64,000 nucleotides of DNA, taken from Branchiostoma floridae. Lineage: Eukaryota > Chordata > Leptocardii > Amphioxiformes > Branchiostomatidae. The DNA lies in contig NC_049984.1 of assembly GCF_000003815.2 (NCBI RefSeq), positions 16,536,684-16,600,683 on the forward strand, in the 5' to 3' direction. Position numbers and translations under genes: made by a program. The notes beneath the pieces were generated by a model. The model saw nothing but the letters and a program-made list of their open reading frames with translations, was not told the origin of the DNA and made no database searches. The number at the start of each line of letters is the position of its first letter. Position 1 is the stretch's first letter. This document shows, one piece after another, positions 1 to 51,810 of the stretch.

Positions 1-2387
1 TCATTCTATGTTCATGTGTGGTCTATTGTGCACACTATTACACTGGGATCATGCTTGAATGCAGAGACAATTTTCAAAGTGACACTAAAAATGACGTCCC
101 ACTTCAAAGACATGTCACATCATTTTCCATGTTCTTTAATATCCTTCAATTTCACCAGAATGTGATTGACAAGCAAGTCATCGTCTCCATTTTCTGTCCA
201 GAAATCTCTATGCGGGACACGACACACATTAGCAGACAATGAAGTCAGTATCCATAATTATGTTACTTTCAAAATTGTTTCTGTTCAAGAAGAAAGAAGC
301 TGACACACGTTTTGGAACGGCAACTGCAAATTTATTCAGCTACACCTGTATATGAGAGGAATAGATACGAGATGCAACAATATAACGCTGCTAGAAATAA
401 TAATAAATCGTTCAAGGTTCTAAAATGAAATAAAATACTCAGATACTATTGAGTCAGTCATGATCAACAGTTACGTCACTAAATTGGCCAAAATCTGTCA
501 AAGGGTTTGCTTATTACTGCTTACTGTTTGTTCCATAGTGTAGTTATTGACTGTATACAAGGTCTGGCACGGGCATAGTAAGTGATTTTATAGTAGTTTT
601 CGGGGTTGTATATATCCTGCTAAGATGCCGATAGATTGTTTAGTGAAATACATTTATTGTACGTTTACGCCCAAGATTACAAGATAAGTACAGGTCATGG
701 TGATAAAGCATAAGTACAATTACATTGATATAAGAATGTACTGCATTTGTTATTGTTATTGTTATGTGTATGTTTATTGTTATGTTTGAAATTGGTTGAT
801 ATTGTTGCTTTAGACATCGGAATATCTGTAATGCCAAGTTGTAAGTTGGCTTCTACGAAAATAAGTAACTTAAAATAACAATTTTAAAGTAAACATGTTT
901 AAAACATCCGTAATCCTTATCAGGTGTAAACTACGAGCTTCTCAACTATAAAACTACACAATGTTTCGTCTGCTTTTAATGTAAGAATTTCAAAGCATTT
1001 ATCGTTTTATTCACTTTTCGTCTAACACCAAATTAATATGTAAGTTGAAGAACTAAATGTCGAACTAAACGTTGACGTAGCTATGATTATTGTTGTTTTA
1101 GCATGTCTATAATGCTTACTATTGTTAGCTATGACGTCAGGATATCTATACTGATGGCTATGAAGATCTATGATGTCAGGATGTTTATGCTCTTGCTTGA
1201 CTAGTTATGACTTCATGACGTGTAGATATGGTTGAAAAGCAGGTATGCCTGAGAGCTACAAATAGGCAACACGGTGACGAGCTGTCGGACAATTGTCGTC
1301 ATGGAGTAACCATGCCGCCGACTAGTTATTAAAATTGAGATAATATTCATGACAAATGTCGTGTAATTGTCTCGTAAATAAGAATTGAAAGATTAAGTTA
1401 CGCCCTGGTTAATGAGATTCTGCCGGGGCTTACGCTAAAACACAATGCTGGGCCTGCCACGTCACTGAAGTTTCAATGTTTATCTTCGCCAACAAGGTAA
1501 TTATGTTTCTGTAGTGTTTCTGGTCGTACCTCAAATTGTGAAGATACTTGGTTTTTCTTGACCTAGCCTATCAAACCGATTCTATTATTTTGCTTTTGCT
1601 AGCAGCTTTTTTAACTATCCAGTTCATGATATTTTTGTCTCCTGTACGTCTAATTACTTATAGTGCTTTTAATAATTTTGCATGCTTACGGTTTTCTCAC
1701 ACATTTAACATTTCAGAGCCCAACATTGTATTGCAGTTGCCGTGATGCCCATCGAAGTTAATGCATTTTCTTCCGTTCATAGTCTGTTCAATTGAGATCA
1801 GTGAAAGATAGCCGAGATATCATTGGAATACACTGAAGAACATTGTAAGATCATTCGAAGACCTTGAAATGAAAGGATTATTGATATCATTTAAAGATTT
1901 TTGAGACATCATCTGCCATTTTTTTCGTTAGCTCGAGATCAGGATATGGTCGTCCTGTGACCTGTAAGTAAAAGGTCACACAGGTCATGTGACACAGCAG
2001 AGCTCTGATAGAACCCCCCCCCCCCTGCCTATTGTCATCCAATAAATGAAATAGTTTGTTCTCAAATCTAATAAAGTTGTTCGTTGGTTTCTGTACGGGG
2101 GTGTGGGGCGTATCATATCTTTGGCCAAGTTTTCTTGTCACTGTTATCTATATGATGATTTCCCTTTATTGTTATTGTAGTGAATTTGCTTATAGTGTAG
2201 AAGACGAAAGAAAGAAGAAATGGTGCACTAAATTCTATAGGCTTATTATATATCGTGTAACTTACACTATATTGCATCATATTTCATATTTACTCCATTT
2301 CCAAGTAACGACTGTTGAGTTGAGATTTTGGTTGGGATATGTTGTGTGTTAACAAAGGTGGTGTGCTGTCTTTAGTTCCTGTTCCTT
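1..2387. other. No gene seen
   Basis: AT-rich sequence with only short chance frames. At 730-790 there is an ATTGTTATTGTTATG simple repeat. A C10 run is at 2017-2026. Nothing else supported. Confidence 0.6.
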
Positions 2388-2615
2388 ATACCCCTGTCAC
2401 ATTTGGCAAAAATCGATTGGACGACGATTCTGCGGCAATCGCTCGAGCCTCGCTTATAATAATAACGTTATTGCACAACAAGTGTACACGGTACAAAGTA
2501 TGGCTTATATGTGACTGGGACGTTTGTCAGGTGAAAGATACCGCAACCGTCTGTCGACATATGGCCGATGCTCCATCGATACGCCCGAAGATCGTGGATA
2601 ATGTGACAGGGGTAT
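2388..2615. mobile_element. MITE with ATACCCCTGTCACAT ends
   Basis: The ends ATACCCCTGTCACATT and AATGTGACAGGGGTAT are inverted, with length about 228 bp. It is closely similar to 22513-22748 along its whole length (ACAACAAGTGTACACGGTAC, ATCGATACGCCCGAAGATCG). Open frames that cross it are not genes. Confidence 0.75.
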
Positions 2616-2956
2616 CAATGAGTACACTGGATATATTTGGGATGCACAGAACCAGAACTGGCAACCTGGAAATGGAACAGATTATAAAACACGACGAAAA
2701 GGAAGTGGGGACGGCTCGTTCGCGAGGTCCTCAGTGTTTCAGCAAGTGAACTCCAGTCAGTGGGAGCGGTGGTCGTCCGGCTGGAGAGAAAAACAGACAA
2801 TGAACATGTTACTATGGCAACGGCAACAAGAAAAGGCAAATGATCGATGTAAAGACTTTATGGGCATGTAATTATAAAGATTGATTTGAATTGATTACAA
2901 ATTTTCACCTAATGGCATGTAAAATGAAAGAGGCGGACAATGATGTAGAACAGTAT

Positions 2957-3000
2957 ACCGTGTCTACTCAAGGAGCTTTTATAAAAAAAAAGCTCCTTGG
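2957..3000. repeat. Perfect 12-bp hairpin
   Basis: CAAGGAGCTTTT-ATAAAAA-AAAAGCTCCTTG makes a 12-base stem with a short A-rich loop. It could be a remnant of a palindromic element. No gene adjoins it. Confidence 0.6.
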
Positions 3001-3086
3001 TCTACTCTGATCGAAGAACTACACTCTAATCCTTCGCCTTCCACTGTCTCAGAAAACCCAAGTTAGACTTTTTTTGTAATGCGTGC

Positions 3087-3260
3087 GCCAACATTGATGC
3101 AGGAAGGTGCTGATGAGAGACTCAGAGGCACGATGCAACTCGATTCAAAGGGAGCTTTATTCACACACATGTGAAGTACAATCACGCCATGATGGAAGAG
3201 AGCGACCACGTGACCCTTAACACTGACGTCACTCAATAGTGACGTCATCACATAGTGGCG
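3087..3260. repeat. 174-bp direct repeat, copy 1
   Basis: It is nearly identical to 4411-4584: GCCAACATTGATGCAGGAAG, GGGAGCTTTATTCACACACA and the palindromic TGACGTCACTCAATAGTGACGTC near the end. The two copies lie 1,324 bp apart, as short LTRs might, but no TG..CA ends, primer site or polypurine tract were found. Confidence 0.7.
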
Positions 3261-4039
3261 TGATTTATCTTCTTTTCCATTTCTTCTTCTTTCTGCCTTA
3301 AGATTCTGATTGAAACAGAATAAAATCTGACAATATTGTCTATTTTTAGTGTAGTGATAAATCTGCAGAGCGGACATGAACTATAATAGTATTATCCATG
3401 AAATACCCCTCCCCCTGTTACAGAAATAGAAAATTTAGAACCGGTGAAGAGAAAGTAACATGACAATGTATGTGAAGGAAATTGTTGACTGATGAGGTAA
3501 GGTTTGTAGAACATAATGTAACAAATAACATTTAACATCAGATTGTGAATACATTACGTCTGAATATTGAGACAGTTGAATGGCATAAAATGTCAATGTT
3601 ACCATAGAATTACCGCGTCTAAATTAACGTAACATGGGGAATGATATACAAATATAGCAATAATCAAAAAGGTTACTGATAGGATATGGATCAGAGTTCT
3701 GTTTGGCTTGTGAGTTGTCCCAGTTCAGTGTAGGGCGACGCGATCTTGGTGTTTAGCGCTCTTCTTGGCAGACGAAAAGTCAGTGTTCGCTGGTCGAGAT
3801 GTTCCTACAGGCAGCTACAGTTCCGTGGGTTGATGCTCCTCTTAGTAGATCACAGGTTACAGTTACGGGCAAAGTTCCGGTAGCAAAGTCCATGGGCGGT
3901 CTCGGTCGATGTCGGGTGAACCAGGAAAACATGGCGGATGTTGTTGTTGATGGACGCCGCAAACACTCGGTCGGGGGAACGGAAAAATAAGGATTGCCGG
4001 ATAAATAAGCCGAGGCTACTCCCTACAACTTCTATGAGT

Positions 4040-4195
4040 CCTCTGGGGGTTGTTCAGCGAAGCTCCCTGCAACTTCTATTGAAACCTCTGTGGGTCTACA
4101 GCGAAGCTCTTTGCAACTTCTATTGAAACCTCTGTGGGTCTACAGCGAAGCTGCAACTTCTATTGAAACCTCTGTGGGTCTACAGCGAAGCTGAT
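4040..4195. repeat. Tandem repeat, ~40-52 bp unit
   Basis: Three to four units of CTGCAACTTCTATTGAAACC and TCTGTGGGTCTACAGCGAAG. It lies between the two 174-bp direct repeats. Non-coding. Confidence 0.8.
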
Positions 4196-4410
4196 GCAGG
4201 GATTAGGTGTAGACGGCACGGCGTAAATTCCGACCGGGGTCTCCGCGAAGGAGGTGAAACGCCAGAACCCCTCCTACACAAGTGAGAAAGTCCGCCATTG
4301 TTGTAGCTACATCCTTTTGGTTACGATTGGCCCGTTCCCTCTATTGCGACTCCTCCAGGCACAAAGTTCGGGTTTCGACATGGGTATCGTTTCCCAGCCG
4401 CTGCCACCAC

Positions 4411-4584
4411 GCCAACATTGATGCAGGAAGGTGCTGATGAGAGACTCAGAGGCACGATGCAACTCGATTCAAAGGGAGCTTTATTCACACACATGTGAAG
4501 TACAATCACGCCATGATGGAAGAGAGCGACCACGTGACCCTTAACACTGACGTCACTCAATAGTGACGCAATCACATAGTGGCG
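4411..4584. repeat. 174-bp direct repeat, copy 2
   Basis: It differs from copy 1 by very few bases (GACGCAATCACATAG in place of GACGTCATCACATAG at the end). The high identity implies a recent duplication or element. Confidence 0.7.
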
Positions 4585-5199
4585 GTGGGTTCTGTGACGT
4601 TAAGTGGGGAGTAGTTTTCATTTTGTCTGTAACGCAGAGATATTTCGATGGTATTAGCATGTTTCCTGACTTTTAGTCTCGGCATGCGTCATTCTAAATT
4701 TCTATCTTTGATAAAACTGGGGGAGCCAGATGATGTACTTTACTACACTTTCGTTTTTGCTCAGTAACAATAAGGTATTGTACGATATCTACCAAGGGAG
4801 AGCTGGTGCAGGGGGGCTTTGTGGAAGGCCATCTAAAAATGATTTAGGGGGACGGCCACGAAAAAAAAATTGGGGGTTAGAAAAAGGGCCATGGATTTTT
4901 TTTACGAATCAATTATGCTATCCTAGGTTCCGACAGTGTTCCAAAAAATATTCTTCTCATAAATCCCTATCCAACACCCACAGATAACGTCTTGAGATCA
5001 GCTGAATATCATCAATATAAGCAATGACGGCATTAACCAGGTATCCATTCTGTTCGTGCCTTATTGACTATGTAGCTTGCTTATGCTCTCTATAGGGCAA
5101 ATGTACTGAGCTCTCTGATGCCTAGTTATCTTGGTACCCATCAGTAGTTTCACGCGGGAGCAGTTTCACACAATAGGAGATTGATAACTCGGTGTAAAA

Positions 5200-5360
5200 C
5201 TGTCATGTATATTTTCTTAATCCGATTGCTGTCTAATTTTAAATGTTGTAAATGTATTAATGTTTTAAAGTTGATTCTGTGACTGATGACGTATTTCATG
5301 TGTATATACATGCAAAGTCATCCAGGAATAAAGCTGAATCTGAATCTGAATCTAAAACTC
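5200..5360 (+). mobile_element. Retroelement 3' tail with (TGAATC)n end
   Basis: An AT-rich stretch ends AGGAATAAAGCTGAATCTGA with further TGAATC copies, typical of a LINE or SINE 3' terminus. Its body is not recognised. Confidence 0.35.
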
Positions 5361-5566
5361 TTACCGCTTGAAAATCCTACCGAGTGCCAACGGTTACCCA
5401 TGCGGCAGGGAGCTACATCTGCCCCGTAGTTATGTACGCCAAGCCACAAACAGACTGGAAACGACGGCATTAGCAGTATACATGACTTTGCGCCATGGTG
5501 GAGGAATTGATACTAACTAACCGGAACATTCGGTTGCAGAAATTTTAAATCTTTGTACTCATCACC

Positions 5567-44600
<39,034 letters not shown>

Positions 44601-45179
44601 GTGAACTGTTAGAGATGCTGTTATACTGATACGCTACCGGTCGCTGATTGGTGTAAAAGAATTTCAACCGTAAGCATGCATCATGATACCATGTCCGTCA
44701 CGAGACCCCGCCAACGTGGACCATCGAACTAAAGTTGCAAACTCACTGCAGTTGCGTCAAACTTGCGTCACTGCGGGGTTCGTTCACTGAGTCACTGTTT
44801 TGTTATTCTCTCGGATTTTTTTTACCATTTAGGTATTGCGTAATACGTAGGACTTAGAAGACAACAAAGTACACAAAAAGGAAGAACATTCGTTCTTATT
44901 CTCTGAAATTCGTTAGTATCCTTTGAACCCCGCAGTGACGCAAGCTTAACGCAAGTGCAGTGAGACAGGGCTCAACGTCCGCTTTGTGCAGGAATCAGCT
45001 GTGCATGTACATGGGCTTAAGTACGGAATTTGTCAATGTGGGCCAAAGAGACACATGGAACACATATTATAGCTCTCATGAGGAGTATCGTGCGAGATTT
45101 AGGAGACAAAACAAGTTGATAGAGATTTTAAAAGATAATCAACAATCTACATGTAAAAAATATCACAGATGAAGCCTTG

Positions 45180-48100
45180 TTGTCCATGTTAATACCACGA
45201 CTGTGCCGACTCGGTGAGACTGAGTGTGATGGTGAAATATTGCAAATTGTACCAACCGACCATATTGCATGATGATTGGACTAATGTTCTGAATGTTCTC
45301 AAGGTTACACAGCCAGTGTTGCCTTGTGATACACCGGACTCACCAGTCAGGCCCGATGCTGACGTTCTGCGTGAGATGTAACCGGATCTACTGAATGAAA
45401 TGGCCTTCCAGTATGTTGTGCAAATATCAGTACAAGAGCAAGCCGATATACCTGCACACTGGCACTGTCTCATTGCTATAATATCCCACGCACGATAATC
45501 AGTGATACCCGTCAGACCAGGAGTCCAAACAAAGTCCGGTCTAGGTAAAGTTACACGACCTGAAAATGACGACGTTGTTTAATTGTTTCACGCCACACGC
45601 AACAGCCAGGACCACATGCTTGGACGCTCTGCGTGAGATGTACCCGGATCTGCCGGATAAAATGGCCTTCCAAACACACTGTCTCATTGCTATGATATCC
45701 CACGCACAATAATCAGTGATACCAGTGTATCTACTTTTCGTTCATTGTCGGTTGCAGTTTTATGTCTTAATGCATCAAAACATGTTCTTCATCTGCCACA
45801 GAGAACTGCATATAACTACATGGGTGGCCGTGTCGCTAGTGATTAAACATCGAAGATACACATGGAGCATGAAAACATAAACATGAAAATCATCATAGAT
45901 AAACGTAATCAACGTTGGAGTTCTTGTGGTGAATTACTGTACCATTATATTAATATGTTCAAACAGTACGTCTTGCATAGTGCAACTTGACTGTAGTGTA
46001 GCGAGGATTAAGTGTAACAGGATCTCTAACATAGACCTCCGGGTAGCTAATTTTCAAAATATTATAGACATACACACGTATTGTCTTATAGTTATGATCT
46101 GTCACCATGACTAGTGATATGTTTGCACGCAGGCTTTTGTTATGGGGACAAAGCGAGGCCAACATTCACAAGGCAACACTGGCTAACCTTGAGAACATTC
46201 AGAAAATAAGCCCAATTATTATGCAATATGGTCGGTGGGTACAATTTGCAATAATTCACCATCACATTCAGTCCCTTCAAGAGTCGGCGCAGTAGTTGTA
46301 TTTACATGTAAAAGGCTTTATCTGTGAGATAAATGCTGACACAAGAACTAGCTGCTGGTCTGGAACTGCTGGTCATTGACCCTTAGGCTACCTCATGTGA
46401 AATAATGTCTATAACTAAGGTTTATAACTATTTCAGAGTCGAACAATCCTCGCATTTCTGCCTCCTTCGTGCATCAAAATACCTACAGAAGATGTGGAAC
46501 AACCAGACAGAGATTTAAGTTGTTCAACTTTTTATGTTAACGACATCGTTGCACGCGTCACACGGGACTCAACAGACAGGGCCCGATGCTGACGCTCTGC
46601 GTGAGACGTACCCGGATCTACTGAGTAAAATGGCCTTCCAGCATGTTGTGAAAATAGCTTTAAAACGCCAGCTGATACACCTACACACTGCCTCATTGCT
46701 ATGATATCCCACGCACAATAATCAGTGATACCAGTGTATCTACTTTTCGTTCATTGTCGGTTGCAGTTTTATGTCTTAATGCATCAAAACATGTTCTTCG
46801 TCTGCCACAGAGAACTGCATATAACTACATGGGTGGCCGTGTCGCAAGTAATTAAACATCGAAGATACACATGAAGCATGAAAACATAAACATGAAAATC
46901 ATCATAGATAAACGTAATCAACGTTGGAGTTCTTGTGGTGAATTACTGTACCATTATATTAATATGTTCAAACAGTACGTCTTGCATAGTGCAACTTGAC
47001 TGTAGTGTAGCGAGGATTAAGTGTAACAGGATCTCTAACATAGACCTCCGGGTAGCTAATTTTCAAAATATTATAGACATACACACGTATTGTCTTATAG
47101 TTATGATCTGTCACCATGACTAGTGATATGTTTGCACGCAGGCTTTTGATATGGGGACAAAGCGAGGCCAACATTCACAAGGCAACACTGGCTAACCTTG
47201 AGAACATTCAGAAAATAAGCCCAATTATTATGCAATATGGTCGGTGGGTACAATTTGCAATAATTCACCATCACATTCAGTCCCTTCAAGAGTCGGCGCA
47301 GTAGTTGTATTTACATGTAAAAGGCTTTATCTGTGAGATAAATGCTGACACAAGAACTAGCTGCTGGTCTGAAACTGCTGGTCATTGACCCTTAGGCTAC
47401 CTCATGTGAAATAATGTCTATAACTAAGGTTTATAACTATTTCAGAGTCGAACAATCCTCGCATTTCTGCCTCCTTCGTGCATCAAAATACCTACAGAAG
47501 ATGTGGAACAACCAGACAGAGATTTAAGTTGTTCAACTTTTTATGTTAACGACATCGTTGCACGCGTCACACGGGACTCAACGGACAGGGCCCGATGCTG
47601 ACGCTCTGCGTGAGACGTACCCGGATCTACTGAGTAAAATGGCCTTCCAGCATGTTGTGAAAATAGCTTTAAAACGCCAGCTGATACACCTACACACTGC
47701 CTCATTGCTATGATATCCCACGCACAATAATCAGTGATACTAGTGTATCTACTTTTCTTTCATTGTCGGTTGCAGTGTTATATCCATAGTGGAGGATCCT
47801 ACAACACTTTAACACTCACGATACTGCAGTTTAGACCTAAGTCACAGTGAATAATCATAAGATCACCAACATTGATAACGTTTATCTGAATACTATGATG
47901 TTATTCATGTTTATGTTTTTATGCTTCGTGCTTATCAACGATGTTTTTACCACTAGCTACACGGCGACACATGTGAAATCATATATTCCGTGCCTCACGG
48001 TGGCAGACTAAGAATATAAATTTATTTTGCTGCTTTCTGGCATAAAACCGCAACGGAACGAAAATTAGATACACCTGCATCACTGATTATTGTGGCATAT

Positions 48101-49980
48101 CATAGCAATGAAGCCGTGTGTAGGTGTATCAGGTTGCGTTTTTAAAACAATTTTCACAACACACTGGAAGGCCATTTTATTCAGTAGATCCGGCTACATG
48201 TTACACAGAACGTCAGCATCGGGCCTGGCTGATGAGTCTGGTGTGACGTGTGCGACGATGTCGTTAAAAAATTAAACAACTTCGCCATTTCCCTGTCATT
48301 TCCTGGTCATTTGGGTCTCTGAAATCCCTGTCTGGTTGCGTTCCATATCTTCTGTAGGTATTTTGATGCACTGAGCTGGTAGAAATAAAATAATTGTTCG
48401 ACTTTGAAATAGTAATAAACTTATCTTAGTTATAGACATTATTTCACAAGTGGAAGGGTCAATGACCAGCGGTCCCAGACCCGGAGCTAGTTCTTGTGTC
48501 AGCATTTATCTCACAGATAAAGCCTTGTACGTGTAAATATCTCGACTGCGCCGACTCTTGAAGGGACTGAATGTGATGGTGAAATATCGCAAATTGTACC
48601 CACCGACCATATTGCATAATAATTGGGCTAATTTTCTGAATGTTCTCAAGGTTACACAGCCAGTGTTGCCTTGTGAATGTTGGCCTCGCTTTGTCCCCAT
48701 AACAAAAGCCTGCGTGCAAACATATCACTAGTCATGGTGACAGATCAAAACTATAAGACAATACGTGTTTATGTCTATGATATTTTGAAAATAAGCTGCC
48801 CGGACGTTTATGTTGTAGGATCCTACAACACTTAAGCCTGCGCTATACAGCAGTTCGAGCCTAATCAAGACGTATCATAGTGAATGACCACAAGATCACC
48901 AATATTGATAACTTTTGTCTGAATAGTACGATTTTTTTTTCATGTTTATGGTTTTATGCTTCATGTTTATCTCCGATGTTTCTACTATTAGCTACACGGA
49001 CACACATGTGAAATTATATATTACGTGCCTGTGGTAGATGAAGAATATAAATTCATTTTGATGCTTTTTGACATAAAACCGCGAACGAACGAAAATTAGA
49101 TACACTTATATCATTGATTATTGTGGGATATCATACCAATGAGACAGTGTGTAGGTGTATCAGCTTGCGGTTTTAAAACTATTTTCACAACATACTGGAA
49201 GGCCATTTTACTCAGTAGATTCGGGTACATCTCACGCAGAGCGTCAACATCTGGCCCTGTCTGTTGAGTGTGGCGTGAAACAATGAAACAACGTCGTCAT
49301 TTTCAGGTCGTGTTTAGACCGGGCTTGGTTTGGACTCCCGGGGTGGGGGGCTTATTTGGCCCCCCACCGTAAATTTCAAACCGGCTACGATCACCAAATT
49401 TGCAGGGGATGATGTACTCTCAAAGTTTAATTATGTTATTTTAATTATCCTATTACACTACTGCGCTATACTGCAGCTTGCCCTATTCAAGACGTACTGT
49501 TTGAACATATTAAGATAATGTTACAGTAATTCACCACAAGAACTCCAACGTTGATTACGTTTATCTATGATGATTTTCATGTTTATGTTTTCATGCTTCA
49601 TGTGTATCTTAGATGTTTAATCACTAGCGACACGGCCACCCATGTAGTTATATGCAGTTCTCTGTGGCAGACGAAGAACATGTTTTGATGCATTAAGACA
49701 TAAAACTGCAACCGACAATGAACGAAAATTAGATACACTGGTATCACTGATTATTGTGCGTGGGATATCATAGCAATGAGACAGTGTGTAGGTGTATCAG
49801 CTTGCGTTTGAAAACTATTTTCACAACATACTGGAAGGCCATTTTACTCAGTAGATCCGGGTACGTCTCACGCAGAGCGTCAGCATCGGGCCCTGGCTGT
49901 TGCGTGTGCGTGAAACAATTAAACAACGTCGTCATTTTCAAGTGGTGTAACTTTACCTAGACCGGGCTTTGTTTGGACTC
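45180..49980. repeat. Cluster of ~1-kb units in direct and inverted orientation
   Basis: 45745-46752 and 46754-47761 are nearly identical direct copies 1009 bp apart. 47790-48800, 48815-49310 and 49440-49980 carry the same material reversed. Shared blocks: TCTGCGTGAGATGTACCCGG, ATGGCCTTCCAGCATGTTGT and CACCGACCATATTGC. Short open frames of 61-69 codons recur in each copy (for example MFARRLLLWGQSEANIHKAT) and may be decayed pieces of a captured gene. No transposase is recognised. It lies upstream of the MACPF gene. Confidence 0.75.
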
Positions 49981-50199
49981 CTGGGAACACACACACACAC
50001 AGACTGTAATTTCAAACTGGCTTGGTTTACGATAACAATAATAGCAAATAATATAGCAATCAGATGCGTTCGCAAGGGTCACATACGTCATACGATACGA
50101 TGTACGGCAGCAATTAAGGGCGTTTTGGGACTGAAGTGGCACAATCTATGCAACGTCCCGCTGTCTTATGATTGTTGTACATCCTTGTTGATCGACGGA

Positions 50200-50350
50200 T
50201 CTGTCTAGTACCACTAGTTCACCTTTATCAACGGGGTGACCTATATCCGTTGTATTTAAAAAAAGGGTATTCATGGATACTAAGTTTGAAATTGATTTTT
50301 TTCAAAATATGGCAGTTTGAAATCACCCTACGTCGAGGACTCTATTTTCA
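50200..50350. repeat. Dispersed repeat, inverted copy
   Basis: CACTAGTTCACCTTTATCAA, CGGGGTGACCTATATCCGTT and GTATTCATGGATACTAAG resemble the reverse of 24160-24270. GGCAGTTTGAAATCACCCTACGTC follows. Confidence 0.5.
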
Positions 50351-50837
50351 AAGACAGCGGACATAGGTGATCCCGAGGATACAGGTGAAGTGTCCCACGT
50401 ACAATAGATAATAATTCAACATATTACCTGTCGTTCAGAAGCTATTACGAGATGAGAATCCCTGAACAACGTTGTTTGTTACCTAGGAGTTCTCTATGAT
50501 AGGTATGATATCGTCAACAGTTGGTAGGCTTGAAAAAAGGACTGTGAAAGGCATATTAGCCCTTGAATAATGGCGAAAAGCTGTAATATATTGTTGCCCT
50601 TTGCCATGGACAGAAAAAACATATATATAGAACACCACGAAGATCATGATACTGTGAAAAGAATATTAATGCCTCTGCCCCCCACCCCCCAAAATACTGC
50701 GAATTTGGGTTATGTGGACAGCCCCGAAATGCCCTCTATCGAGTAACATTGAATTACATTGCAGTTGCATCAGCCTGATTTAGCAGATGATGGCCTGTTT
50801 CAAACGCATGAATTCTATTTCTAGGTACAAATACCTG

Positions 50838-51203
50838 TCATTGACAACGACTTAGATATAAGTATGAGTGCACACAGTAGAGATCAGAAGGAGCTTTCGC
50901 TCGTTCTCTCTTGCATTCGTTCACGCATTCGTTCTCCCTTATCTGTCTCTGTAAACCAAAAGGTTTGTTTATCGTGGCTGTGACGACAAAGAATGTTCTA
51001 CTGAGCCGCCACGTATCACCATTGGAGCAGTCGGTGACATGTCTCACACATCCAAAACATGCGACGAATCTGACCATGTCAATATACGGGTCTCCGTGAC
51101 AGTACTGAAATGCCCTCTGGTAATACTCGGCTGTATTGCATATGCAGCAGCTTGGTCTCAAGCATAGCAAGTAATGATGCGAAATCGAAATACATACTAT
51201 CAT
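50838..51203 (-). other. Unassigned Cys-rich open frame (121 codons)
   Basis: The minus-strand frame holds a Cys-rich stretch (CCICNTAEYYQRAFQYCHGD, then VACFGCVRHVTDCSNGD). It might be an exon (an AG precedes CTGCTGCATATG) or chance. No partner exon was found nearby and no family is recognised. Confidence 0.2.
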
Positions 51204-51455
51204 TCAGACATTATTGTCCAGGTCTTCCCCTCCAACTTTTCGCAGTGGTCGCTAAGTATATGATGCTTTACTACACCCAGGAAAGTTGTCAAATATCAAA
51301 GTAATACATATTCATTTGGAGTAGTTAAACTTCGAATCCCCTTTCTAAGAATGGTTTGATGACAGAAAATACCTCAAATGTATAGCAAATGTATAGAAAT
51401 GCTTTCTTTTTCTAAACGTTACTTCACCAAAAAACTACTGACCATTTTGCACAGA

Positions 51456-51810
51456 TAAGGCCACACCAATTTAATTTCTTGGTTCACGGATTTTTTCATA
51501 AAAAAATATGGAGCGAGAGGGCGAAATAAAATAAAAATTGTAAAATGGTTGGGGTCAAGGTAACGGCTAATCCAAAACATAAAGAAAAAAAGTTTTCGGC
51601 TTGAAAAAAGTTTTAAAAAAACTATTATTGTACAGTAACAGCACCTGTACCCACACTTTAAGGAGCGTATGATATAAAGGCCAATTTGCTACACCAGAAA
51701 GCTGGTGAATGGTTTCATTAATGGTGAAAATTTGCTGACTGGTAATTTTTTTTTCCAAAAAATAGGAGCGAGCGAATCCGTGAACAAAGAAATTAAATTG
51801 ATGTGGCCTA
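51456..51810. mobile_element. MITE with TAAGGCCACACC ends
   Basis: The left end TAAGGCCACACCAATTTAAT and then TTGGTTCACGGATT is inverted with the right end AATCCGTGAACAAAGAAATT and AAATTGATGTGGCCTA. It is about 355 bp. The word AGGAGCGAGCGAATCC resembles arms of the hAT-like element at 7731-9954, so it may be a relative. Confidence 0.65.

Larger units (their letters stand above)
2616..5566. other. Downstream of the MACPF gene: repeats, no gene seen
   Basis: Holds the hairpin at 2957, the two 174-bp direct repeats, the tandem repeat at 4040 and a retroelement tail at 5200. The GC-richer part at 3730-4020 has ACATGGCGGATG and several short frames, none convincing. The 3' UTR of the MACPF gene should lie in 5.2-5.57 kb. 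Confidence 0.5.

Noticed and set aside
2339-2749. 136-codon plus-strand frame
   Set aside because: It runs through the MITE at 2388-2615 and out into flanking sequence; no domain.
45926-47304. Repeated 62-codon frames as small genes
   Set aside because: They sit in duplicated repeat units, lack start context or domains, and recur reversed with different lengths.
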